64,000 nt of DNA, taken from the NCBI GenBank assembly GCA_033065855.1, contig JAVXUO010001947.1, positions 62,001 through 126,000 on the forward strand, in the 5' to 3' direction. This stretch comes from Escallonia rubra. Lineage: Eukaryota > Streptophyta > Magnoliopsida > Escalloniales > Escalloniaceae. A program made the position numbers and the translations under genes. The notes below the pieces were generated by a model, which worked only from the letters and a program-made list of their open reading frames with translations, made no database searches and was not told the DNA's origin. Shown piece after piece: positions 46,833 through 59,367 of this stretch; position 1 is the stretch's first letter; each line of letters begins with the position of its first letter.

Positions 46833-49104
46833 TTAAAGGTCCACTGCAGCTTGTTCGTCCTCATCTTCGGCGTCATCTTCTTCCCCGTCTTGCAAACCCC
46901 CTGAACTTATCCCCAGTGCCTTGTAATGGTTCTGCTTGTCGTGGTCGGTCATTTTGTTGCACAATGCACACCTTCGCAGCTTTTTAGGTTGAGTTGCCGT
47001 TTCAATAGAGCTTTTCATCCGCATAGATCTCTTGCGGCCTTTCGTTTACGATATAATTGGATCCAACGGCCGGATATCATTGTCGTCTTCCTCCCCCGGC
47101 TCGTCATCTTCTGCCCCGTCGTAGGCTCGGTGTCAACTAGATTGGTGACGGAAGCTGTTTCCAACTGGTCGACGATGGGCTCTTACTGCTGAGCTACCTC
47201 GAGGAGATGTTTATAACCGACCATTGTAGCAGCAACCTTTACGGACAAACGTGTGAACAAACGTCTCTGATTCTTCAAAGTCAGTATACGGGTGCTCCGG
47301 AAAGGCAATGGTACCGTGCAACCTGTTTGCACCTTTCATCCACCGTGGCAAGACGTATTGATCGGGGATTGTCCTGATATTCTTCTGGGTGAAAAATCAC
47401 AGAATGTGTCTACAAAGGATGCCATGGAACTCAAACTTCTTGCAAACACATGTCATCGAGTCCGTCAATGTGTCGTGACTCACCGTATACATTCCGCGCA
47501 GCTTCTTAGGAACGAGGTCATTCACAAGCGAATAAACCTTGTACTCACGCGTAGACTTTTCTGCCACCTTGTTTATACAGTATCGTTCCGATTTCTACAG
47601 CTTTACTTGGTATAGCAAGAAGATCTCATTCGTATAGACTTTGGCACCATTCAGCTCCAGCGGGGTCTCAAGCAACCTTCTCCTCTGTTTGTACGTGGTT
47701 GCAAAGTCTGCAGCCCTTTCTTTCACGAACAACGACGCAATCGCTTTCTGTGCGAATGTGACGAAACTCTTCAAATTGGTAGCGGTACCCACGTAACTAT
47801 CGAACGTGGCATTCATAGATTCACTCCTGACCGTCGTTTTCATGCCCGCAGAAAAATGCCTCCTCGTGTAAACGCCAATCCATTGCTCTTTGAGCTCATA
47901 CAAGTGCTGGAGCCACCCGTTGTCTTGCAATGAGTAATCCTCAACAATCTTTTCATACCTCTCCTCAAATTCCTCAATCGTTAACGACTTGCTAACGCAC
48001 GTGTCAAAATCCTGTTTAAAGTTTGGAAACTTTGCGTACACGTGATGCAAACGTTCGGGGTATTTGTTGCTTATGTGCCAAGTGCACAAGTTGTGTCGAG
48101 TATCTGGGAAAACGGTGGCAATAGCCTTCTTCATTGCCAAATCTTGATCGGTGATGATTACGTTGGGTGCTTTGAAGTTCATGGCTTCCAGCCACGCCCT
48201 AAACAACCATTCAAAAGAACTCTCGCTCTCGTCCCTTAACAAGGCGAACCCGAACATGATGGAGTGATAATGATGATTGACCCCCGTGAAAGGGGCAAAC
48301 GGCATCGAGTACTTGTTGGTACGGTATGTGGTGTCGAAAGTCACGACATCCCCAAAATGCTTATAAGCAAGCCTCGAACGACCGTCGACCCAAAAAAATT
48401 GTGCTAACTCGATGCTCGTCGTCAAGTTTATAATCGAAGGTAAACTGCGGGTTCTCCATCTGCATCCGCTTCAATAGGCTCATTGTGGCTTGAGCATCAT
48501 TGATGTCATACACGGCTCGACTATGGGTTCAGACCGCGTTACAAACGTCTGTTGTGTTAAAGTTTAAATTTTGAATTCCCCCGGCCTGTTCAGCAAGAAC
48601 ATTAATCACGTCGGTAGGTCCTAGCCGCGCATCGCTCATTGTGTGAATTAGGCTCCTCGCGACCTTACCCATCTTCTTGTGTTGATGCATCTGACTCACC
48701 TTAGAAGGGGTTACTAACGGGTGATTGTGTGCCAGTTCCAGGCTGCTAATAAGCCAATGATCTTGCTTGGCTTTATAGCTTATGAACATCTTGACCTGGC
48801 AATTCATTCGCGCAAAGAAGTCCCGTCTTCTGCGCGAATATCCTATTTCGTCATCACTGTCATCGTTGCCTACACTTGTCTCATTTTGCACTGGGTTTCT
48901 GCCCTTATGGCACTCGTATAAGCGAGAGCATATCTTTTTCGTGACGTTGCTCGTTCTTGAAGTCTTTATTCTAATGCCAAATCCAACCCTCAATGAATAC
49001 GCTCGGAAACATTCTCCAGCTTCCTCCAATGTTTGAAAGGTTCGTCTTAGATACAGATCACTAGCATCTACGGGGGTGTTGGAGCTCGACACGAAATCAG
49101 ACAT
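46833..49104 (-). pseudogene. FAR1/FHY3-type MULE transposase
   Basis: ATG at 49104 (minus strand), stop near 46833, apparently without introns. In order: FAR1 DNA-binding domain (FQTLEEAGECFRAYSLRVGFGI...CQVKMFISYK...LELAHNHPLVTP), the MULE catalytic domain (FFWVDGRSRLAYKHFGDVVTFD, THYRTNK-like TTYRTNKY, NVIITDQDLAMKKAI, and HRxxC-type NLCTWHI), then a SWIM finger (CVCKKFEFHGILCRHIL) and a Lys-rich, then acidic tail with a CALCNKMTDHDK zinc-knuckle-like motif. Catalytic Asp residues (FDTTY, ITDQD) are visible. Disruptions: in-frame stops after CNAV, after YQVKL, after CRHIL and in the tail, and one frameshift before AQFFWVDG. Most stops could come from CAG, CAA or CGA. It starts about 690 bp inside the right TIR. 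Confidence 0.88.
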
Positions 49105-49796
49105 TGTGAAACAAGACCTATGTAGAAATATAGACTACACTTAACAATCAAATGACATTTTCAACTGAAAATATTACCTAAAAATTATCTTGACGAATAG
49201 ACCAATTTAAGATGACAAATATACCATATACATAATCTCAAAAGTCTCCAATTTTGCTAATTATAGATTTATTGAACATAACAAATTAAAATTACTAAGA
49301 TAAATAGACAAATTCATCATGCCAAAATACAACAAACGTATCTCAAAAAATTCGAATTTAAATAGGATAGATGTGCCGAAGTTAGCGCTCTTCAAAAAAA
49401 TCAAAATTAACTACAATAAACTTATTTAAAGTTAACAAATTAATTTCTAGAACATCACAAGTTGATGAATAGAGTGACAAATTTCTAGAACATCATCAAA
49501 AATCTGTACTTTTTTGTCCTTCAAAAAAATATATACTTCATCAGTCAATCTGCCCAGAAAATATTTGAGATCAGAAACTAACCTTGCTTGACTGAAGATT
49601 GAAGCAAGTGTTACTCGAAGCTTGAGGGTAGCCGAAAATGGAAGCAAGTGAATCCGAAGGAGAAGAAAATTTTACCGAAAGAGCTGAGAATTAGGGAACC
49701 CTGGGGTATATGGGAAGTATTGTCCGCGATACTGTATAGCGGAAATTATTCCCGACACTAACACGTGCAGAAATAACAGACCTGACATCCCTTTCG

Positions 49797-50084
49797 ACGG
49801 GACAGGCCCTGACAGGTGTCAGCTTAGGGGACGTCTGCTACACTGTATCGCGGACGTCTTTTTACTGTCTCCCATCAGGACTTTAATGTCCTCCGCTACA
49901 CAGTGTAGCGGACAGGCGCGGAGGGGCAAAAAGGTAAAAAAAAACCCGTCCGCCATACAGTATGGCGGACGACTGACAGTTTGCGAAAAAAGCGCGATCT
50001 GGGCCATCCATTTTTCAGGATGGACGGTCAGATCGTGCTTGCAACTTCTCCTATTTTGCTAACGCTCTCAACGGATCAGCTCCC
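49797..50084 (-). repeat. Right terminal inverted repeat of the large MULE
   Basis: Inverse of 38220-38506. A further palindrome (GTCCGCGATACTGTATAGCGGA) lies just inside at about 49722-49744. Confidence 0.95.
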
Positions 50085-50518
50085 ATATATATATATATAT
50101 ATATGGAATATGATAATAATCAAAAGGTGAAAAATAACCAAAATTTATATATTCTTATTTCAAAATTTTACTAAAAGACAAATATTGCGAATTGGTAATT
50201 TTTTTGATGCCCTTTTGGTCATTTTCACATTAGAATTGTTTTATGCACTTTTATCTAACCTCTTACATTCAGCTGATTATACTAAAAAAATATTAAAACA
50301 AACTTATTTTGTTTCAATCAAAAAATGATTTTCTAGAATCAGTTCTACATGAACTCAAAGAAAAAAGAAAAACAAGAGTGCCAAAAAACATTTTATACAC
50401 AAAAAGCAGTAAAAAATTGAAAAACCTCTTACGCCACGCGAATTTGACTACCTACACTCCCCCATTTTCTCCCTCCTCCTGGAGTAATCATCACCTCTGT
50501 GCAACAAACGAAACATAA
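50085..50518 (+). promoter_or_regulatory. Promoter/leader of host gene 2, copy B right part
   Basis: Matches 34749-35177. It begins in the (TA)n stretch next to the MULE and ends 50 bp before the first in-frame ATG of the nucleotidyltransferase gene. The gene's proximal promoter is therefore only about 480 bp long before MULE sequence begins. No TATA box can be singled out in the AT-rich sequence. Confidence 0.75.
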
Positions 50519-50567
50519 CCACCACCTGAAGACAACTCGAACAAGCAAACAACCAACCAACCGAAAC

Positions 50568-53500
50568 ATGCACAATCCAGCCCCTAAATCCCCGTACAAG
50601 AATCTACAGCCGAAGCCACCTTCAACGCACCGGACAATGGACTCGAAGCAGCTCGTCGACTCACTCACCTCCCACATCTCCCTCTACCACTCGTCATCAC
50701 CACCCACAAACCCTAACCCTAGGTCCTCAATTCTCAAATGGTTCTCATCCCTCACCGTCCACCAACGCCAGTCCTACATCACAGCCGTCGATAAAAACTT
50801 CACCCAGATCCTCCTCCAAATGCAAGCCAAGCTCCAATCCAACGGCCACGGCTTCTTCCTCGTTCTTCCCGATATACCCTCCCACTCCCACCCCCACCTC
50901 CCCAGCCTCTGCTTTCGCAAATCGCACGGGCTCTTATCCAGGGCTAGCGAGTCGAACAAGTCAGAATGGTTCATTCGCGAGTCGACTTGGCTGTTCTGCT
51001 CGAAAGAAGGCGAAACTGTTAGTGACGAATGTGGATTGGGATTACTCGATACAATAACGGTTAGCGAGAAGTTTGTTACTAATGTGGATGAATTTGTGAG
51101 GGCAATGGACGGGGTGACAAGCGGGGGGTTTTTGAGGGGGGGTGTGGGAGGATTAGGGGAGGAGTGGGCGGAGTTGGAGTGGCTGAAGGCAAAGGGGTAT
51201 TATGGGATTGAGGCTTTTGTGGCAAATCGGTTGGAGGTGGCGTTAAGGCTGGCGTGGCTGAGTTGTTGCGGGAATGGGAAGAAGAGGGGGGTGAAGTTGA
51301 AAGAGAATGTGAGCGCAGTGGGTGTGGCGGCGAATGTGTTTTGGAGGAAGAAAGGATGCATGGATTGGTGGGACAAATTGGATGGTGCAATGAGGCGGAA
51401 GGTTTTGCGCATGGTTTTGGGGAAGGCAGCTAAATCTCTGGTACTTTCTTTTAACTTTTTTGTTCTTATGCTGTTTTTATAGTTTAATTCAAGCTTGAAA
51501 GAATAAACAATGCCGTCAAATTGTGACCAGGTCTGTACCTGTATTTCCATTATTACCAAGTTCAATTCTATATGTACAATTTTTTTCAATCCTACATATC
51601 CTTGAACCATCTTGACTTTGAATTCTATCATCATGTCTATTGTATCTTTTTATCCCTTCTTACTTTTGTGAATACAAATGTTTTCATCCGGAATGCCATG
51701 TGATAATGTTGAATTTGTCCAAGTCAGCTTACCTTTTAGTAAAATGTGCAAGATCTTAGGCCGGCTCGCGATGTAGGCATATGCTGATCGGAACTTTTCT
51801 TGTCATCACCGTTATGCATGCTCTTTGTTATCTCAGTTACCTATCCGTAAGCAGTGTAGTTTTTATAGCCTATAGGTCAGGCAACCAATATATATATGCT
51901 TGTCATGTAAATGATCTACTTTGTAGCAGTAATCTCATTTTTCACTCTTATGTTGGGTACTCAATCATAAGCTTCTATTGATGAGCTTTATTGGGACATG
52001 GTGCTGGTTGGGGAGGAGAGATGTTTTTTTTTTTTTTGTGTATGTTGGGGGGGGGTGGGGGCTATTCGTTAATTCCTCACTAAATAGATGAATTCCAAAT
52101 GTTTGTGGAGTTTGGGGAAAAACTTTGAGACTACAGTGTGTGCATTGTGGTATGGAAAGAAAGTTGCTACTTCGACTAGATGTATCACTGGCAAAAAGTG
52201 TGTATAGTTACTTCGACTAGCATATTGTATGTATTGAAAGCTAATATATTTTATAGACGTCAATATGCTGGTTGGAAGCAAACCTCATAATGTTTTGGTT
52301 CGCTAAATATGGCAAATGTTAATCACCAATTTGCTCTGTGAGCTAACTTAGAAAAGAATAACCCAAAAAGAGAGGGAGCAAAGCCTTGCGTTATTCTTTG
52401 ACCCCAATTCTATACTCGATATTTATTGTTTTTGTAATATTTAAGGCCAACATGTAGCTCTGCTCCTGGCTATGTCTTGCCTTCTTTTACATGGCTGGCA
52501 TATTTCTCCCCGTTGGCAAGGTTGAACAAGAAGATCATTCTCTTTACTTAATAAAATCAGAACCAGTTATGATCTTATAATCAGAACATAAGATCGTTCT
52601 TGAGTAGTCCTTTTGCCCTTCATTTTTGAGAAGCAGAAATAACCTTCTACAAGTGAATACTTACAGTTTTAGGATCACTTGTTGTAGTGGAAATTACTAT
52701 AAGAATCAGCTCTATATGATCTCTCTTTGTTGAGTCTATGGCCTGATCTATGTTCATAATAAGTTTCAGACTGCTGGAATTCTGAAGGGAACAAATAGTG
52801 GCAGGTTTGTGGAGGATGAAACTCCCCTCTTTGGTGCAGGGGCTGAACAGCACAGGTCTACTGTGTCACGTCAAAGGACAGCTGCGAGACTCGGGGAAAA
52901 AGATGCAGAGTTTGGCTCGATCATGAACCTCAATTTAGTTTCTCGAAAGAACTCTTCCTTATGCTTTATATTAAATGGTTTGCTTGTTCTTCAGGACTTA
53001 TCCACTATTTTATCTGCATGCGACCATAGTGAATGTGATAGGGAAAAGCTGTTCTATAGCTCATTGGGTTCTATAAGTACCATTTCTGATTGTATATTTA
53101 GGAAACTACGGGGGTTGCTCATGGTTGTTTCACTTGACTGTACAAGACTTGAGCTACTAGAAGATGGAAAGTCGTATCCAACAAAGCGACCGAAAGAAAA
53201 AAATGGAAGCGCTAGCCGTAGGAAAAAAAGAAAGGGTCGTAATATGGAAAGGCCAATACCTCCTCCAACATCTAGAGATGATCTCATGCTAGATAAACCT
53301 CCCAAGGTATTATCTTTTTCTAACAGCCCTTGTTTGTAGACTATTTTCTGGTTTTTCTAATATTTCAAATATATTGCAGGGTCAGGGATATGAATTGATG
53401 TTTAGTGATAATCTTGATACAAGCAAGTCTAACAGGTTGGATGGTGCACTTCGGGAAAAGGGCCTTGACAGAGAGTTTCCTTTGTCAGCGGTTGACATGG

Positions 53501-56500
53501 TTGTACTTTTCTTAATTGGATCTTATGTCTTACTAATAATGCTATTTGATTTTAACTGATTGACTGTCATCAGCAGCCTGGTGAAAGATTGGCTAATGGG
53601 AATGTAGAAACCACCTTCCGGAAGAATAAGGAAGAGAGCAAAAAACTGAAGAAATCTGGTCTACACAGGGCAGTTGAAGCTGGAGTTTCTCAAAGAAGAA
53701 CGAATGAAAATCTGACTTTCCCTGTTATATCTCGAAATGAGACTGCAATCCCTGATTGCGCATTTGAAAATCCGGTCATCATAGACAATCCAAATGATTC
53801 TTTGACTTTTAAAGACAAGCCTGTTTTAAACTCAAGTGCTTGTGATTGTACCAGTGGGTCTACTGAAAAGGACGACCTGGCCCACACACAAGGAAGTGAC
53901 AATGTTGGTTTTATGGAAAACAAAAGCGATATGAGTTTCAAGCGCTACCAACCTTCAGACAAAATTACAGAAGATCCTGATAATAGGCTAGAAAATGTAA
54001 ATACTACTGTGGATTCTAGCATGCCATTTACACTTATGCCTGTGGTGGAACTTGATGTTCTTGGCAGCGAAGGTGTAAACTGTAGAAAGTGTGGAAATTT
54101 TAGTGAAAAGGATCCAGAATCCGGGTTCATCAGAAAAGAATTCAAAGATGTTGAGTCAGAACAAGAAGCTACCTGTATTCAGGATCAGGAGAGCGTTAGT
54201 ATATGTGATACTGGAACAATAGATTTTTCAGGGGATCCTTCGCATGAGTGGCCCAGTGTAACTCCTATTCATTTTCCATCTGTTCACGCACGCCTCCCAG
54301 CAGCCACGGATAGATTGCATCTGGACGTTGGTTACAACTGGAAAAATCAAATCCACCAAGTAAAGAGGGTGCATCAGGCGAGACATCAACCAACTGAAAA
54401 TGGGTGCAACGGGATTCTTTCTCGACCATTACCATTGAGTTTAGATTGGCCCCCAATGGTACACCATGGCAGTGGTTTGGTTCCATCAGTAACGGGTAGC
54501 TATGATTCTGGATTTATATCAAGGCGGCAACCTTCTTTTCAGCACGGTTTTACTGCTCAAAGCATGCAGCAGAATGCATTGACTGTCGAGGATGAGAGGG
54601 TGTATTCTAGTGATTTTGTGGACTTCTCTGAACTTACAAATGCTCAAGAACTAGCAGATGAGCATGAGAATCACTGGATATCTGAAGAAGAGATGGAGGT
54701 GCATGCAGTCTCTGGGATGGATTATAGTCAATACTTTGGTGGAGGTGTAATGTATTGGGATCCTTCTGATCGTACTGGGACCAATTTCTCTAGGCCTCCT
54801 TCTCTTAGTTCAGATGACAGCTCTTGTACTTGGCGAGAGGCGGATATGAATAGGGCTGTTGATGATATGGTTGCCTTCTCCTCATCTTATAGTACAACTG
54901 GTTTGACTTCTCCGTCTGCCTCATCATTTTGCTCCCATTTTGATCCTTTGGGCCCCCCACACCAGGCTCTTACTTATGTCATACCTGGAAGTGAGGTATC
55001 CGGAAAATTGTTGCATCCATCATCAGCCATGACTGATGTGGTGGCAGAGGAGAAACGTTCTGGTTCTTTGTCCAAGATGTCTGGGGATAGTGAGGCGAAG
55101 ACTGGAGATTTGCTTCCTTACCCCATTTTGCGACCTATTATCATTCCGAGTATGTCACGAGAAAGATCAAGATCTGAGTTTAAGCGTAGTCATGATCATA
55201 AAAGCCCATGTGTTCCTCCTAACAGACGGGAGCAACCTCAGATCAAGAGGCCACCTTCGCCTGTAGTACTTTGTGTTCCACGTGCTCCTCGTCCACCTCC
55301 ACCCTCTCCTGTTGGGGATTCCAGAAAGCACCGGGGTTTTCCAGCTGTCCGATCTGGTAGCTCTAGTCCAAGGCAGTGGGGTGTGAGAGGTTGGTTCCAT
55401 GATGGAACCAACATTGAGGAATCTTGTGCACGCATGGACGGCAGCGAGGTGGTTTGGCCTACTTGGAGAAATAAAAGTCTTTCTTCGCGTCAGTTGGCTC
55501 AGCCTCTACCAGGGGCATTACTGCAGGATCACCTGATTGCCATTTCCCAGCTTGCTCGTGATCAGGATCATGTAAGTATATGGTTTATGTACAATGGTGT
55601 TAGCATTTTGGCTAAAATGAAACTCTTCTCATTATTTTGATGTACTGTTTGGCTTTGTTTTATCACAGCCTGATGTTGCAATTCCTCTGCAACCACCTGA
55701 CCTGCCAAACTGTTCTACGCGTAAGGCATCTCTTTCTCTGATGCACAACTGCCTCCATGATGAAATAGACTCCTTCTGCCAACAGGTACAAGGCTAGATT
55801 GACATAAAGGTTTTCATTGGCTTTTTGAAGATATCATCATCCAAGATCTGCAGCCAAGTTGCATATAGCTTGCATGGTTTTGAAGCTTTTTTATTTTTGC
55901 ATCATTGGATGTCACAAGATATTGATGCCTCGTATCAATGATGTCCAAGGTTGGTGCAGAGAATACAAATAGGAAGCCCTACATTAACTGGGCTGTCAAG
56001 CGTGTTACACGGTCTCTCCAAGTCTTATGGCCCCGTTCTAGGACAAACATCTTCGGTTCAAATGCAACTGGGTTGTCCCTTCCTACAAGCGATGTGGACC
56101 TTGTGGTTTGTCTCCCTCCTGTGAGGAACTTGGTGAGAATACTTAAATTTATCATACAGTTTACTTTTGTTGTTTGTGCTTGCAAGTCATCAGGAAGAAA
56201 GTACATAGCGAATGAAAGGAAAGAAAGAATTCTGATGTAAGCAGTCATTCTCTAGGAACCCATAAAAGAAGCTGGAATCTTAGAGGGACGCAATGGTATT
56301 AAAGAAACTTGTCTCCAGGTATGCAGTGAGTCATAGAAGTTGCTGATATGATCGATAGGTGTATTTGGTTTAGTTCCTATTTCTTGATACCCGGGCAGGT
56401 TGTGTCCATTAACTTGTGGAAGTTTTTTGTTGTTTGTATTATGTGTAAATGTTAACAAGATATTTCCGTACTCTTTTTTTCCGTGACATTAGAACATGTT

Positions 56501-59312
56501 TCATTATCTTTATTGGTTGTGTATAGACAATTTATCTGTTTTGAAACATGCATCATTGCTTTTATTGGTTTCGTAGATGAATGGCTAATCGACAATCGTA
56601 CTTTAGCCAAGCTTGCATGTTGCAGAATTTAGCTCAAAAGTTTAAACATGCAGGGTTTGCATGTCAACCTATGCGAATATCTATTGTTCTTGCTAGGTAC
56701 TTGTTATCAAATTAAGAACCTTTAATAGAAGCTGCATAATGATACTCAAGTCAACTAGTTAGACAAGATCACTTTCTATCCTTAGTTGCATCATAAATAT
56801 TCTGGTTTTATCCTTGATGATGATTCTTGAAATTTCTAGTAACAAAATTTTGTTACATCCACGTTATGCCATCTTGATTGCTTCAGTCAATCTGCTCTCC
56901 ACCCTTCTTCTTTCAATCATAGATCTTTCTACTTATACCGTACAAATCTTGAGATCGAATGATTTCTTCCCTCTTCTGGTTAGATTTGACAGCTGACATT
57001 GGACATGTCTTTCTTGCAGCATGCAGCTAGGGTTCTTGCTAACCAGGAGTGGGTTAAAAATGATTCTCTCAATATTATAGAAAATACTGCCGTAATGCCT
57101 CTTTCTGTTTTAATCATAATTCCCTTCTTTCACTTGTTATGATTAATAAAACTTTTAATTTGTGCTATACATTTTTTTAGATACCCATAATCATGCTTGT
57201 GGTTGAAGTTCCTCATGATGTTATTGGCACTAGTGCCTCAATTGTACATATGAAAGAAGAACTTAGCCGACATTCTGGAGAAGAAGGCAATGCTTTTCGG
57301 GCTGATACGGCTGGAATAGAAATTTCTGCTTCGCCAAAGTGTTCTACTAATAACATTAATAGCAAGGGTGTGAAATCAGTTCGTATCGACATCAGTTTCA
57401 AGTCACCATTACACACAGGACTCCAAACCACAGAATTGGTACTTCTAATCAGGATGCCTTCTACTTTTGACTGTTTGAAGTCAATGATGAATGATTGTGG
57501 AGATCTGATGCATGTTTTTAACTATATTTTTAATTCAGATAATCATTTACCTGAATTAGGTATTTTAAAGTAGTTTGATCTGATGCATGTTTTCTACTGC
57601 ATTCTTAACAAAATATTTCGTTCTTTTATATTGTAGGGCTCCATATGGAGTTAAGGGACTTGAACCCACCCTGGACTACATGAATACCCATGGCTATAAA
57701 ATCAAAATGCTCAGAGTCTACTTTGCTGTATATGACGGAGCTATGAAAAATGTCATTAGTAGGCTACTTAGTGGACCTGGCAAGGGCTATGAGAGCTGGG
57801 CCCTTCATGGTTTGACCCTTGACGGGCCACTTGCTAGACCTCTGGCGGGGTTACGAGAACTGGGTCCTGACCAGCTGCTTGAAATTGCTCTAAAGTAGCA
57901 ATTAAAATTACTGCCTCTGGCAAGGCTTGAACCTCGTCCATCCCCGATAAGGATTTGAGGGATACCCGTAAAGCTAATGCTCATTGGTATTACAAATAAT
58001 TGCTGAACTTAGAAAAAAAGAGAGGAAAGAGTTGGACTTTTCACTTTTGGTTTCTATAGCACATATCATTCTCAGTAACATTTCAGGGGCACCAGAAGAA
58101 TTGAGATGTTTCTTCTTAAGCTTTTCATTCTTCTGTACCCCAAATCTACATGGGTATACAATTTCAACTTTTTATCCATAGACTATATGAAGAAAAGTTT
58201 ATTACAGATGTTCTACAATATTTTAGGCAATATTGGTTATTTTCCGCTAGTTGTTTATTACTTTCATGGAAGCTATGTTTCAGTCTCTCTCTGTTTTGTT
58301 TTTGGTTAAATCTGTATCTGTTAAACTTTTGCACGTGTTTTCCTTTTCCGGTTCATATCTCTTATGCTTCAAATTTTTATCACAGGTTAAAGAGCTAACT
58401 GAGCAATTTCCTGCTGCTACACCCCTTGCTTTGGTTTTAAAGCAGTTCTTGGCAGATCGTAGCCTGGACCAATCTTATTCTGGTGGCCTGAGTTCATATT
58501 GCCTGGTAAAGTTGTAATGTGTTCTCAAATCACAGTATAGCTACTTGTTAACATAGTTTTGTTTTTTAGATGTTTGGGTATGCTATGTACTTGTCTGTTC
58601 TACCTTTCTTTATTTCAAGAAAGAGAGGGTGATGGAATCTTAGCTGCAAGAAGTTTTTCTTTTTTTTTTTGGGGGGGGGGGGGGGGGGGGCAGGAACATG
58701 GGAGGGGGAGTGTTAGCAACCGGAAGAATCTAAGGTTTGGAGCGGTTTTGAATACATAAATTGGTAAAGAGTATCACTGCCATGACCCGAACCCATAGGT
58801 GAGCCCATGAGTTAGGTCTGTGACTGGCGGCAGCCAGCAGGGCCACTAAACCTCCACCAGGCTCTGCCAGGTTTACTACAACATGTACACAAGATTTATT
58901 CAAACTCACTAGATTCTAAAACATTTAATTGGCTACTAAGAGCCGCACTTAAGGATTCCTCAACTGTCACTAATAAAAACTTCGATTACATCCGACTGAC
59001 AATTATAAAGAAATTCGAGGAGACCTAGGCTCCCGACATAAAGTCGTCAAACCAAACAACCACAAAATTTAAATTATCAGGTCTAACTGACACTCCGATA
59101 CTCTAGTGATCCTCTTCTCGTGCCTCTCCCTCGTGTTCCTCGAAGGGAGTGGTTGCCTCTAGATCGTCACCTGAAAAATAAAGGAATGAGCTACAACCCA
59201 ACAAGTATGCATACCATATCCCTAAAATAGAATTTGGGGTTCATAAAGCATGCCATGGATTTTCTTTTTCAAGATCAGAAATCATAATCACTTATAACGA
59301 AATCAGCTTCTC

Positions 59313-59367
<55 letters not shown>

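Larger units (their letters stand above)
38220..50084. mobile_element. Large MULE (11.9 kb) carrying PMD-Ulp1, coiled-coil pair, B3 and FAR1-type transposase
   Basis: The ends are inverted copies starting GGGAGCTGATCCGTTGAGAG, about 287 bp long. Both flanks are (TA)n, so a 9-bp duplication ATATATATA is compatible but not provable. Gene order: PMD-Ulp1 fusion (+), hairpin array, small ORF (-), paralogous small ORF (+), large inverted repeat, B3 gene (-), hairpin array, FAR1-like transposase (-). MULEs with Ulp1-like proteases are known (Kaonashi or KI-MULEs in Arabidopsis and other plants); the B3 gene and the coiled-coil pair are additions I do not know from that group. The transposase, protease, B3 gene and one small ORF are each disrupted, so the copy is probably not autonomous now. 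About 12 substitutions between the TIRs mean a fairly recent but not fresh insertion. Confidence 0.92.

Noticed and set aside
50499-50567. Upstream extension of the nucleotidyltransferase N-terminus from 50499
   Set aside because: It would begin with GTG; the first in-frame ATG is 50568, and 50637 is also possible.
57587-57898. Open frame reading GLEPTLDYMNTHGYKIKMLR... as an extra exon of the nucleotidyltransferase
   Set aside because: The flanking exons join in frame without it (TTEL to VKELTEQFPA, as expected for the family), no acceptor/donor pair fits, and the region looks like a SINE-type insert.
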